64,000 bases of DNA from NCBI GenBank assembly GCA_021325025.1, contig JAJPHZ010000027.1:1-64000 (forward strand). The letters are read 5' to 3'. The notes beneath the pieces were generated by a model, which was not told the origin of the DNA, did not search any database, and saw only the letters and a program-made list of their open reading frames with translations. The stretch's first letter is position 1. Each line of letters opens with the position of its first letter. The position numbers were made by a program, and so were the translations under genes. Below, one piece after another: positions 42,558 through 51,603 of this stretch. Source of the DNA: Pseudomonadota bacterium. Its GTDB lineage: Bacteria; Desulfobacterota; Binatia; Binatales; Binataceae.

Positions 42558-44417
42558 GTGACCTTCAAGGCTCGCATGTTGGCTGTCGTTGCGGTGCTCG
42601 TGCTGCTGAGCGCAGGCGCGTTTGCCATGGGATGGCATAGGATCGGCACTGCTTTCGGCGCAAGTGCCGCCGCCGTTGTAGCCGCATATTATTTTCTGAT
42701 CTTCAGGCCCGCCCGGATTCCCGCCGATTCTTTGCTGCGGCTGCGCCTGTCGGGCCGCCTCTCCGAGCATTCGGTCGGCTCGCTGATCGATCGCCTGATG
42801 GGGCGCGAGTTCGTCACGATGCATTATCTGCGCGACGCGCTGGGCCACGCCGCCGCCGACCCGGCGCTGGCGGCCGTGATGGTCCAGGTCGGGGGTGTGA
42901 GCTGCGGCATGGCTTGCGCCCAGGAGTTGCACGATCTGCTGGCCGCGGTCGGACGCAGCGGCAAACGCACGATTGCCGTGCTAGAGGCCGAAGCCACCGA
43001 GCCGCTGGACTACCTGATCGCGGCGGGCGCGCACGAAATCATCGCCAATCCGGACACGGCGCTGATGATGCTGGGGTTGAGCGCCGGTGGGCTGTTCCTT
43101 AAACGCGCTCTCGCCAGGGTGCATATCGGTGCGCAGAGCCTGCAATGGAAGGAGTACAAGGGGGCAGGGGAGATCACCAGCCGCGAACACATGTCGCCCC
43201 AGGTGCGCGAAAGCCTGGAGGCGTTGGTGCGCGATTGGCAGCGCGTGCTGGTCGATTACGTCGCGCGGGCGCGCGGGTTTGACGCCGCGCGCGCCGGTGA
43301 GCTGCTCAACGGCGGCTTTCTGAGCGCGCGCGCCGCGCAGCAGGCCGGACTGATCGATCGGCTGGGCCACGCACAGGATGTTCTGGCGGAGTTTGAGCCG
43401 CAGGAACGGGCCGAAGAGCTGATGCCGTTGCTCAGGCGCCTGATGCGCGCGGGGCGCTGGCGCGAGCGGGAAAAACCCCGCCACACCAACCGGGTCATCG
43501 AGCTCTATCGCTACTTGCGGCGTACAGCCTATTTGGAAGACAAGGGGCACCGGCCGCGTATCGGGTTGGTTTACGGCCTGGGCCCGGTGATTGCCGGTGA
43601 GTCGCCCCGCGGCGGCGAATTCATCAGCGGCCAGCAAACCGCCGCCGAATTGATGCAGGCCGCGCGCGATCCGCGCGTGCGCGCCGTGCTCTTCCGCGTC
43701 AATTCGCCGGGCGGTTCCGCGCTCGGCTCCGACCTGGTCTGGCGCGCGGTCACCGAAGTGCGCCGGCGCGGCAAGCCGGTGGTAGTGTCGATGGGCGATG
43801 TGGCGGGCTCGGGCGGCTATTACGTGTCGATGGCGGCAGATGCGATTGTCGCCCAGCCCTCCACGCTCACCGGCTCGATCGGCGTGGTCTACACAAAGTT
43901 CAATCTCGCCGACTTGCTGGACAGAGTTGGAATCAATGTGGATTACGCCAAGACCTCGCCCTCCGCCGACGCGCTCTCGCTCAGCCGCGCGATGACCGAG
44001 CAGGAACTGGAACAGCTAAACCAGGTGATGGGCGAGCTGTATGGGAATTTCTGCGCCAAGGTGAGCGAGGGACGCAAGCTTGATCCGGCGCAGACCGAAG
44101 CCGTTGCGCGCGGCCGGGTATGGAGCGGCGCGGCGGCCGCCGCCAACGGCCTGGTGGACGAGTTGGGCGGGATGGCGCGCGCGGTGGAGGTGGCGCGCGA
44201 AAAAGCCCGCCTGGCTCCCGGCCAGGAGCATGAACTGGCGCTGTACTCCGGTCTGCGCGGAGTGCTGAACTTGCGCCCGGCGCTGACGCCGTCGGCGCAG
44301 CCCGTATGGTGGGTGGCGGCGTTGGCACGGCTCACCGGATGGCCCGAACAGTGGCTGCCGGCGCTGGCGAAAGTGGTTCTGGGGGGCGGCATTTCACTGC
44401 TCTCCCCGTGGCCCTGA
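42558..44417 (+). CDS. sppA: Signal peptide peptidase SppA, 67K type
   Basis: A 619-residue membrane protease with two short N-terminal hydrophobic segments and two tandem S49 domains. The general-base lysine lies in WKEYKGAGE (Lys201) of the N-terminal domain and the nucleophile in GDVAGSGGYY (Ser418) of the C-terminal domain, the split dyad typical of the long form. It degrades cleaved signal peptides. GTG 42558 is preceded by AAAGGA eight bases upstream; the longer frame from 42312 overlaps the divergent gene and is rejected. Confidence 0.95.
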   Translation: MTFKARMLAVVAVLVLLSAGAFAMGWHRIGTAFGASAAAVVAAYYFLIFRPARIPADSLLRLRLSGRLSEHSVGSLIDRLMGREFVTMHYLRDALGHAAADPALAAVMVQVGGVSCGMACAQELHDLLAAVGRSGKRTIAVLEAEATEPLDYLIAAGAHEIIANPDTALMMLGLSAGGLFLKRALARVHIGAQSLQWKEYKGAGEITSREHMSPQVRESLEALVRDWQRVLVDYVARARGFDAARAGELLNGGFLSARAAQQAGLIDRLGHAQDVLAEFEPQERAEELMPLLRRLMRAGRWREREKPRHTNRVIELYRYLRRTAYLEDKGHRPRIGLVYGLGPVIAGESPRGGEFISGQQTAAELMQAARDPRVRAVLFRVNSPGGSALGSDLVWRAVTEVRRRGKPVVVSMGDVAGSGGYYVSMAADAIVAQPSTLTGSIGVVYTKFNLADLLDRVGINVDYAKTSPSADALSLSRAMTEQELEQLNQVMGELYGNFCAKVSEGRKLDPAQTEAVARGRVWSGAAAAANGLVDELGGMARAVEVAREKARLAPGQEHELALYSGLRGVLNLRPALTPSAQPVWWVAALARLTGWPEQWLPALAKVVLGGGISLLSPWP

Positions 44418-44488
44418 AGCCGCAGCCCCGCATGTGCTGTGCTCGCGTAGCAATTGCGCTTCCTTGCCCAACAGCCCGATGAAAGCCA

Positions 44489-44947
44489 TCAGGGCATCGG
44501 GGCATGCAGCGACCCGGCCTCACCGGAATTGTGCTCCGGCCAGCTCGGCATCACGCCCACCGCGCGCAGCGCCGCATCGAAGTGCTGCGCGGCTTCGGTA
44601 TCCAGACCGTGCATCAGCGCCGCCTGGCCCATCACCTCCTGCGTCTCGGCGGCGCTGGTATCCTCGCCGCGGGCCTTGGCCAGGGCGATTTGCTGATCGA
44701 CATAGGCCGCTTTGACCTTGCCTTCGTGCGAATCCGGATTCATCCCTACCCCTGCCGGTGGAAACTGCGCCGGGTCATTGGGGTTAACCACTGGCGCAGT
44801 GGTGGTTGTAGTAGTGGTGGTTTGGGTGGTGGTCACGCTCGGCGTGTAAACTTCCGTTGTCTGAGCCAGGCCCGGTGCCGGCCTCAGAGCAAGCGCGGCG
44901 GCGATCGTCAGGCCGGCGATCGCACCCATCGGAGAAGCAAACTTCAT
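44489..44947 (-). CDS. Small secreted protein with Thr-rich tract
   Basis: A 152-residue exported protein. The signal peptide ends GLAQ near residue 30; next comes a low-complexity TTTQTTTTTTTTAP stretch; the C-terminal 90 residues are helical (KVKAAYVDQQIALAKARGED, QEVMGQAALMHGLDTEAAQHFDAAL) and resemble a degenerate TPR. GGAGGT eight bases before ATG 44947 fixes the start. Function unknown. Confidence 0.75.
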   Translation of the reverse strand: MKFASPMGAIAGLTIAAALALRPAPGLAQTTEVYTPSVTTTQTTTTTTTTAPVVNPNDPAQFPPAGVGMNPDSHEGKVKAAYVDQQIALAKARGEDTSAAETQEVMGQAALMHGLDTEAAQHFDAALRAVGVMPSWPEHNSGEAGSLHAPMP

Positions 44948-45141
44948 GCGTTTCACCTCCAGTCATTGGAGTGACTGGCGGTAAACGGGAAGCAAGGGCC
45001 ATGCCCCGGCGATTCCCCGCATTTCCCTGCACGCCGCATGCGATGCAGGCGCTGCACCGCGCAAAAATTTCAGATTACAGCGGCAACCGCTGATTGCGCC
45101 CGGCGCGCATCGCTGGCGGCAATCGCACGAGGGCCGATGAT

Positions 45142-46263
45142 TCAGAGAGCGGCTTGGGCGTCGGGCGCGGCGGTGCGGGCGATGACCTGATGCTCGGGCG
45201 GTACCAGCTTCTTGAGCTCCGGCATCACCTCGCGCGCAAACAGGCGCATGTTGCGCTCGGCCAGCTCATAGGGCATCGCGCCATAGCTGAAGACGGCAGT
45301 GAAGGCCTCGGCCCCGGTGCGTTTGCGGAACTCCACAATCCGCTCGTAGCACTGCTCAGGGGTGCCGAAGATTTGCAGGCTCAGGAAGAACTCGGTCATC
45401 TTGTCGACCGTTTCGGGAGTCGCGTGGCGGCCAACCGTTTTGTAGGATTCATAACCTCTTAGTTTGCTGAGGTAGTCGTCCAGCAGTTCGTAATGCCGCA
45501 GGATCGACTGGTAGTAGGCGCCGATATACTTGCGGGCGCCTTCGCGCGCCGCCTCGGGATCCTTGTCGCAGAACACCCATCCGGCCAGCACCGGCGGCGG
45601 CGGTTCGGCGCGATTGGCTTCGCGATAGGTGCGGTTGTAGGTCTCGAGGTCGGCGCTGACCTGGTCCCAGGGCTTTTGCGGGATGATCAACAATCCCACC
45701 CCAAGCTGCGCCATGATCGGCATCGATTCGGGCGACACCGCCGCCGCATAGGTGCGGCCCCGAAACGATTTGAAGGGAGCGGGCCGGATGTTGCGCCGCT
45801 CCTGCTTGATTATTTTGCCGTCAAACTCGCAGTAGCCGCGTTCCAGTCCTTCCAGGATCATGCGGCCGAATTCCACGAACATGTCGCGGCTGTTGTTCTG
45901 ATCGATGCCGAACCCGCCGAACTCGACCCGCGCCACGCCACGTCCGATTCCCAGGATCAACCGCCCGTTGGACATGTGGTCGAGCATCGAGACCTGCTCG
46001 GCGACCCGCATCGGATGATGCCAGGGCAGCACCACCACCATCGAGCCCAGCCGGATGCGCTGGGTGCGTCCCGCAAAGTAGGTCAGGTACTGGAGCACGT
46101 CGGGGCACATCGTGTAGTCGGTGAAATGGTGCTCCACGCCCCACAGCGAATCGAAGCCCAGCGGCTCGGCCAGGTCGCCCAGATGCAGCTCGTTGCGATA
46201 CACCTCGCGGTCGGTGCGTCCCTCGCCCTGACCCTGAAAGATTACCGTGGTTCCTACATGCAT
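45142..46263 (-). CDS. LLM class flavin-dependent oxidoreductase (luciferase-like)
   Basis: A 373-residue luciferase-family barrel. Motifs: LGFDSLWGVEHHFTDYT, IRLGSMVVVLPWHHPMRVAEQVSMLDHMSNGRLILGIGRG and RTYAAAVSPES. AGGA seven bases ahead of ATG 46263 supports the start. It is the last gene of a minus-strand pair with enoyl-CoA hydratase (about 100 bases apart) in a cluster of CoA-pathway genes, so oxidation of a hydrophobic substrate before beta-oxidation is a reasonable inference. Confidence 0.94.
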   Translation of the reverse strand: MHVGTTVIFQGQGEGRTDREVYRNELHLGDLAEPLGFDSLWGVEHHFTDYTMCPDVLQYLTYFAGRTQRIRLGSMVVVLPWHHPMRVAEQVSMLDHMSNGRLILGIGRGVARVEFGGFGIDQNNSRDMFVEFGRMILEGLERGYCEFDGKIIKQERRNIRPAPFKSFRGRTYAAAVSPESMPIMAQLGVGLLIIPQKPWDQVSADLETYNRTYREANRAEPPPPVLAGWVFCDKDPEAAREGARKYIGAYYQSILRHYELLDDYLSKLRGYESYKTVGRHATPETVDKMTEFFLSLQIFGTPEQCYERIVEFRKRTGAEAFTAVFSYGAMPYELAERNMRLFAREVMPELKKLVPPEHQVIARTAAPDAQAAL

Positions 46264-46364
46264 TGGGAAATCCTCTTGCTTGCGATGTTTCGCGGCGCAC
46301 CGGCGCCTCAACACGTCGGCACCCTCCTAACTACCGTAAACGGCGCAAAACGGAAACGGGGCGC

Positions 46365-47207
46365 TCAGCGGCCCTTGGTGGGCGGGAGGCCGATACCGCG
46401 CAGGAATTCGCTGCGCGCCGCCTGCGGATCCTTCGCGACCGCGGCGTTGTAGGCGCCCATCAGGGTGCGCGCGTCTTCGGAGATGATCACGCCTGCCATC
46501 TCGTTGCGTTCCACATAAAGGCCGGTCTCCAAATCGCGGTCGGCGCCCAGATACACCGCGCGCTTGATGGCGGCGATCGAGCGCGGCGGGCGCTGGGCCA
46601 GCGTCTGCGCCCATTCAAGCGCGGTCGGCATGAGCTGGTCGGGCGGCACGACGCGATTGACCATGCCAAGCCGACCGGCCTCGGCGGGGCTGTATGCGGT
46701 GCCGAACAGCAGCGCCTCCAGCGCCGCACCGCGCCCGATCAATCGCGTCAGGCGCTGCGTGCCGCCGCCGCCCGGCAGCAGGCCGAGCAGAATCTCGATC
46801 AAGCCGATCTGATACGGTCCGTCGGCGGCGATTCGGAAGTCGCAGGCCAGCGCCAGTTCGTAGCCGCCGCCCATGCAGTCGCCGTTGATCGCCGCGATCA
46901 CTGCCTGCGGCAGCAGCATCAAGCGGTTGAGTGTGCGATGCGACGCGGCGAAAAACCGCGGCATCACTTGCGCGCATTCCGCGGGGTCGGCGGCGGACGC
47001 GGCCAGTTCGTCGACGCTGTAGTGGGTTATGAATTTGCCTTCGACGGCGCCGGTAATGATCAGCACCCGCGTGGCGTCGTCGCCCTCAAGCTTGCCGATC
47101 AATCCGACCAGTTCGCGGCTTAGCGGACCGGTCATGTAATTCATCGGCGGATTGTTGATCTTCCAGATCTGAATGGGGCCGCGCTGCTCGACTTCGAAAT
47201 ATTGCAT
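46365..47207 (-). CDS. Enoyl-CoA hydratase/isomerase family protein
   Basis: A 280-residue crotonase-fold protein. The CoA-binding and oxyanion region is seen as FITHYSVDEL followed by AAINGDCMGGGYELALACDFRIA, and GLLPGGGGTQRLTRLIG marks the catalytic-Glu region. In the second position typical hydratases have Glu at a site that here appears as Ile/Leu (IGLIEILLGLLPGG), with a Glu in ...LIEI..., so hydratase versus isomerase or thioesterase cannot be settled. GGGAGGA six bases before ATG 47207. It diverges from the acyl-CoA ligase gene. Confidence 0.92.
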   Translation of the reverse strand: MQYFEVEQRGPIQIWKINNPPMNYMTGPLSRELVGLIGKLEGDDATRVLIITGAVEGKFITHYSVDELAASAADPAECAQVMPRFFAASHRTLNRLMLLPQAVIAAINGDCMGGGYELALACDFRIAADGPYQIGLIEILLGLLPGGGGTQRLTRLIGRGAALEALLFGTAYSPAEAGRLGMVNRVVPPDQLMPTALEWAQTLAQRPPRSIAAIKRAVYLGADRDLETGLYVERNEMAGVIISEDARTLMGAYNAAVAKDPQAARSEFLRGIGLPPTKGR

Positions 47208-47300
47208 GGCTGTCCTCCCGCGTTGGATCGCGTGCTTATTACTCCCTCGCGGGGCCAATCGGAATACTGCGACGGTGCGCCTTGGGGTACTATCGAGGCG

Positions 47301-48947
47301 ATGATTGGACTCAGGGAACAGGCGGTTCGCGGCGCGCGCTCCATCGCCGAGGCGCGCGCCCGGCATCGATGGCACATTGCGCAACGTTATAACCCTGCGG
47401 TCGATTGCCTGGACCGCAACGCCGACCGCGCGCAGCGCGCGGCGCTGCTTTACGAGGACGGCGGCGGCCGCGTCGTGCGTTACAGCTTCGGCCGGATGAC
47501 TCAAGCGTGTTGCCGCTTTGCCAACGCGCTAGCGGAGCTGGGAATCGGGCGCGGCGACGTGGTCGCGGTCGCGGCCGGACAGCGGCCCGAGACCGCCATC
47601 GCGCACATGGCCATCTACCGGCTCGGCGCGGTGGCGCTGCCGCTGTCGCGGCTGCTGGGCGATGACGCGATGCGCTATCGGCTGGAGCACAGCGGCGCCC
47701 GTGCGTTCATCGCGGAAGCGGAGATCATCGAGCGCGTCGAGCCGATGCGCCAGGACCTGCCCGAACTGCGCCACGTAATCGTGGCCGACCGCCGCGCTCC
47801 CGGCATCAGCTTCGATGAGCTGGTGGCGCGCAGTGCACCGGTGCGCGAGCCGGCGCCGACCGCTGCCGGCGATCCGCTGCTGCTGATGTACACCTCGGGA
47901 ACCACCGGCAGTCCCAAAGGTGTGCTGCAGGCCGCCGCCAACATTATCGGGCGCAACGGCTTTGACTACGCGCTCAACTTCATCCGCCCCGACGACGTTT
48001 ACTTCAGTCCGGCCGACTGGGCCTGGTCCGCCGGCCTGACCGGGCTGGTGTGCCCCTGGGCTTACGGAATTCCGGTGGTGGCGCGCACCGCCAAGGGCAG
48101 ATTCGATGCCGAAGCCGCGCTGCGGCTGATGGAACGCCATCGCGTTACGATTGCGATGTTTCCGCCCGCCGCGCTGGAACTGATGCGCCAGGTCAGCCGC
48201 CCGCGCGAACGCTTTCGTCTGGCGCTGCGCTGCGTCTTTGTAACCGCGGGCTCTCCCAGCGCCGCGCTGACCGACTGGATGCGGAAGGAGTTGCGCGTCG
48301 AATTCAACGTCGGCTACGGGCAGACCGAGGCGAACACCGTGATTGGCACCTGCACGGCATTGGAGCCCGCCCGGCCCGGCGCGCTGGGTAAAGGATATCC
48401 GGGCCATGACGTCGCAATCCTGGGCGAAGACGGGGCGGTGCTGGCGCCCGGCGACACCGGCATCATCGCGCTGCGCCGCGGCGATCCGGTGCTGATGCAG
48501 GGATACTGGAAGGAACCGGAAGCGATGGCCGGGAAGTTCACCGGCCAATGGATGCTGACCGGTGACTGCGCGACCATGGACGAGGAGGGCAACGTCTACT
48601 TTGTGGGCCGCGCCGACGACGTGATCAAGAGCTCCGGCTACCGCATCGGTCCCGACGAGGTGGAAGCCGCTCTGTTGGAGCATCCGGCGGTCGCGTCATG
48701 CGCCGTGATCGGAGCGCCCGATGCCGAGCGCGGCCAGATCGTCAAGGCCCTCGTCAAGCTGCGCCCGCCGCACGCCCCCTCGACCGCGATCGTGGCGCAA
48801 CTGCAGCAATGCGTGCGCGCACGGGTCGGTGCGCATGCCTATCCGCGCCAGGTCGAGTTCGTCGACGATTTGCCGCACACCGTCACCGGCAAAATCAAAC
48901 GCAAGGAACTGCGCGACCGCGAGGCGCTCAAGGCAAGGCTTCAGTAG
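47301..48947 (+). CDS. AMP-dependent acyl-CoA synthetase
   Basis: A 548-residue ANL-superfamily ligase. Motifs in order: YTSGTTGSPKGV (P-loop, near residue 197), WAWSAGLTGLVCPWAYG, GYGQTEANTVIG, GDCATMDEEGNVYFVGRADDVIKSSGYRIGP and the catalytic lysine in TGKIKRKELR. The pattern resembles medium-chain acyl-CoA or benzoate-CoA-type synthetases. It activates a carboxylate with ATP and CoA, feeding the neighbouring enoyl-CoA hydratase. The ATG has GAGG only two bases upstream, an unusually close ribosome site. Confidence 0.95.
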   Translation: MIGLREQAVRGARSIAEARARHRWHIAQRYNPAVDCLDRNADRAQRAALLYEDGGGRVVRYSFGRMTQACCRFANALAELGIGRGDVVAVAAGQRPETAIAHMAIYRLGAVALPLSRLLGDDAMRYRLEHSGARAFIAEAEIIERVEPMRQDLPELRHVIVADRRAPGISFDELVARSAPVREPAPTAAGDPLLLMYTSGTTGSPKGVLQAAANIIGRNGFDYALNFIRPDDVYFSPADWAWSAGLTGLVCPWAYGIPVVARTAKGRFDAEAALRLMERHRVTIAMFPPAALELMRQVSRPRERFRLALRCVFVTAGSPSAALTDWMRKELRVEFNVGYGQTEANTVIGTCTALEPARPGALGKGYPGHDVAILGEDGAVLAPGDTGIIALRRGDPVLMQGYWKEPEAMAGKFTGQWMLTGDCATMDEEGNVYFVGRADDVIKSSGYRIGPDEVEAALLEHPAVASCAVIGAPDAERGQIVKALVKLRPPHAPSTAIVAQLQQCVRARVGAHAYPRQVEFVDDLPHTVTGKIKRKELRDREALKARLQ

Positions 48948-48975
48948 CCGCGCTTCCGGGGCCGTTTGCAAAGAC

Positions 48976-50223
48976 TCAGCGGGCGACCTCGCGCGGGGTG
49001 AACCTGACCGGCATGTGCTTGATGCCGGGGACCTGGGTGGACTGTGTCCACTGGACCTGGCCGTCGAGTTCCATGTCGGGCAGCAGCGAAATCAGCTCAG
49101 AGAGAATCACGCGCAGCTCCAGGCGCGCCAGATGGGCGCCCAAACAGTAGTGCTCGCCGTACAAGAAGGCCAAATGCTCATTAGGTGTGCGCCCCACGTC
49201 GAATCGGTCCGGATCGGGGAAGACCTCCTCGTCGCGGTTGGCCGACGCAATCCAGACCACCACCCAATCGCCCTGGCGGATTTTTTGTCCACCCAACTCG
49301 AAGTCGCGCGTCGCCTCGCGCCGCACGTGTGCGATGGGACTGGTCCATCGCAGCGCCTCTTCCACCGCCGTGCGCATCAGCGCCGGATTGGCGCGCAGGC
49401 GGGCCATCTCCTGCGGATGGCGGATCAGCTCCAGCATCGCGCCCGCCGTGGTGTTGCGCGTGGTGTCGATGCCGCCCAGCACCGTCAGCACGCCATTGAA
49501 CGCGATCTCCCGCTCATTCCATTTGCGCCCGTAAACCTCGGCATTGCCCATCGCGCTGAGCAAGTCGGTGACCGGCTGGCCGCGCCGCTCCAGCGCCGCT
49601 TTGAGGCAGTACGTGCTGATTCGTGCAAACCCCTCGCGGCGCGTTTCTTCTGCGGTGCCGATCTGATATTCGGGTTCGTCGCTGGCGATCGCCATGTTGC
49701 TCCAGCGCAGCAGCGAGGCCCAATCGCTGCGCGGTACGTCCATCATCCGGCAGATGATGGTTAGCGGAAAGCGCGCGGCGACGTCGGTGACCAGATCGCA
49801 TCGGCCTTTGGGCGCCACCTCGGCGATGATTTCGCGGGCCAGCTGGCGGGCGGGTTCCTCCCATTTGGCGACCGCGCGCGGGAGAAACGATGCGTTGTAC
49901 GACTTGCGCAGCGCGGTATGGAAGGGCGGGTCGGTCATCACCAGGATCGCGCCCTTGCCGTCTTCGCGCTCATGCTCGTGCGCCTCGGCCCAGGTATCGA
50001 CGGGCAGCAGCGGCGACACCCGCTGGGAGCTGAACACGGTAGGATTGCGGAACACCGTCAGCGCGTCCTCATGTCTGGTCACCGACCAAAAGGGGGTGCG
50101 GATGCGGCCGCGCGTCAGACGCACCGGCGCCTCGGCACGCATCCGCCGCCAGATCGCATGGGGGTCGCCGGTGGCGAAAAACGCCGGGTCGGTCAAATCG
50201 CAGGCGTAATCGCGCTCTTCCAT
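48976..50223 (-). CDS. Cytochrome P450 (CYP124/125/142-like)
   Basis: A 415-residue P450. The I-helix shows GGIDTTRNTTAG, the K-helix EALRW, and the heme loop FLYGEHYCLG with Cys360. The DTTRN signature resembles actinobacterial sterol- and branched-lipid omega-hydroxylases, but relationship is inferred. The heme loop differs from the common F-G-x-G-x-H/R-x-C form. It starts 23 bases after the amidohydrolase stop and is likely in one operon with it. Redox partners are not adjacent. Confidence 0.93.
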   Translation of the reverse strand: MEERDYACDLTDPAFFATGDPHAIWRRMRAEAPVRLTRGRIRTPFWSVTRHEDALTVFRNPTVFSSQRVSPLLPVDTWAEAHEHEREDGKGAILVMTDPPFHTALRKSYNASFLPRAVAKWEEPARQLAREIIAEVAPKGRCDLVTDVAARFPLTIICRMMDVPRSDWASLLRWSNMAIASDEPEYQIGTAEETRREGFARISTYCLKAALERRGQPVTDLLSAMGNAEVYGRKWNEREIAFNGVLTVLGGIDTTRNTTAGAMLELIRHPQEMARLRANPALMRTAVEEALRWTSPIAHVRREATRDFELGGQKIRQGDWVVVWIASANRDEEVFPDPDRFDVGRTPNEHLAFLYGEHYCLGAHLARLELRVILSELISLLPDMELDGQVQWTQSTQVPGIKHMPVRFTPREVAR

Positions 50224-50246
50224 TTCCAACCCGTCCTTGCGGCTAA

Positions 50247-51359
50247 TTACAACTTGTAGAGCCTGGCGGCGTTGTCGGCCAGGATCTTGCGCCGCTCCTG
50301 CGCGCCGACGCCTTCGAAACTGCGCTCGATGTACTGACGGGAATTGGGCCAGGTGGTGTCGGTGTGCGGATAGTCCGAAGACCACATGATGTTTTCCACG
50401 CCGATGCGATGGCGGTTTTCGATACCGACGCGGTCGTCGATAAAAGTGGCCAGTACCTGGCGATGGAAGTAAAAGCTGGGCGGCTCCTTGAGCTCCAGCT
50501 TGCTCCAAAAACGATGGCGCTTGTAGACGTCGTCGGCGCGTTCCAGGAAAAACGGCAGCCAGCCGATGCGCGCCTCGACCAGCACGAACTTGAGCCGCGG
50601 GAAACGCTCCAGCATCCCGCTGAATATCACCTTGGACAGCACCTCGTAGGTGCCCATGAAGTTGTCGTTCATGGCCGCCGCATAGGCGCCCCGCACGCGC
50701 GGATTGCTGTTTTCAAGCGGCCTGGCCAACCGCGGGTCGCCCACCGCGACGTGGACATGCACCGGTAGTTCCAAGTCCTGCGCCACCGCCCACAGCGGAT
50801 CGTAAAAATTGCTGTTGAGCGGCTCGGTGCGCGGATACAGCGGGATGATGATACCGTGCAGGCCGGGCAGCTTGGCGATGCGCCGCGCCTCGCGCTGGGC
50901 CTCTTCCATGTCATCCGCCGTCACCATCCCGATTCCCGCCAGACGCTGCGTGTCAGTGCTGCAGAACTCGGACAGGAAATCGTTGTAGGCCCGCATACAG
51001 GCGGCCTGCAACTCGACGTCGGCGATATGCAGCAGGCGGAAGGTGCCGGTGTTGGAGTACAGCACCTGGGCGTCGATGCCGTCGAGGTCCATGTCCTTGA
51101 GCCGTTCCACCGGGTCGTAGGCGCCCTTGCGGATGCTGTCGTAGGTTTCGCCGCTGGCCTTGTAGTCTTCGAATTTGCGCCCCGCCTGGACCTCCATCCC
51201 CAGCGTGGTGGCCTGGCCTTCGATGACCCAGGCGTCGCCATTGTCGGTGCGCACCACCCGTGGCGCGCGGTCGCGGAATTTGGCTGCCACCCGCCGCTGC
51301 CAGGTGTCGGGCGGCTCCTGGACGTGGTCGTCGGCCGAAATCAGGTTGTACTGTCTCAT
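50247..51359 (-). CDS. Amidohydrolase family 2 protein
   Basis: A 370-residue TIM-barrel hydrolase or decarboxylase of the amidohydrolase-2 group. Metal-site residues: an N-terminal ADDH (Asp and His near residues 10-12), VHVHVA in the mid barrel, and SSDYPH near the C-terminus. Members include gamma-resorcylate and ACMS-type decarboxylases and bile-acid or aromatic side-chain enzymes. It is first in a two-gene unit with a P450, under a region holding a palindrome at 51411-51426. Substrate unknown. Confidence 0.9.
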   Translation of the reverse strand: MRQYNLISADDHVQEPPDTWQRRVAAKFRDRAPRVVRTDNGDAWVIEGQATTLGMEVQAGRKFEDYKASGETYDSIRKGAYDPVERLKDMDLDGIDAQVLYSNTGTFRLLHIADVELQAACMRAYNDFLSEFCSTDTQRLAGIGMVTADDMEEAQREARRIAKLPGLHGIIIPLYPRTEPLNSNFYDPLWAVAQDLELPVHVHVAVGDPRLARPLENSNPRVRGAYAAAMNDNFMGTYEVLSKVIFSGMLERFPRLKFVLVEARIGWLPFFLERADDVYKRHRFWSKLELKEPPSFYFHRQVLATFIDDRVGIENRHRIGVENIMWSSDYPHTDTTWPNSRQYIERSFEGVGAQERRKILADNAARLYKL

Positions 51360-51410
51360 CGCTCGGTCCTCCGCGGGAGCTTGCGCGATTGTTGCACCTT
51401 TGCAGGATAT

Positions 51411-51426
51411 CTGAAAGAGCGTTCAG
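51411..51426. promoter_or_regulatory. Candidate TetR-type operator palindrome
   Basis: CTGAA-N6-TTCAG with inner half-sites TGAAAG and CGTTCA, in the style of TetR-family operators. It lies about 50 bases upstream of the amidohydrolase start and about 190 bases from the sdh membrane-subunit start. No regulator gene is adjacent. Confidence 0.4.
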
Positions 51427-51437
51427 AACGTGGGTGG

Positions 51438-51560
51438 ATGGCGGAGAGCTGGCGCTATTTAAGAGCGCTTTATGGACTGGCCATTGACCGCGATGTAGTA
51501 GTTGGACTAATAGATGGCCGGTTTCCCAATGAGCGGGTCTATCTTGGAAGGGCGGTGTAA
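51438..51560 (+). CDS. Possible small ORF (40 codons) upstream of sdh operon
   Basis: An ATG-TAA frame encoding MAESWRYLRALYGLAI...LGRAV, ending 43 bases before the succinate dehydrogenase membrane gene. It has lower-GC codons (TTA, AGA, CTA, ATA) than the neighbours. The ribosome site is poor (GGGTGG abutting the ATG). It could be a leader peptide, a remnant of a larger gene, or chance. Confidence 0.25.
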   Translation: MAESWRYLRALYGLAIDRDVVVGLIDGRFPNERVYLGRAV

Positions 51561-51603
51561 GCGCGATATGCTACGCCGCGTTTTTTAGAGGAAGGATTAA
51601 CCT

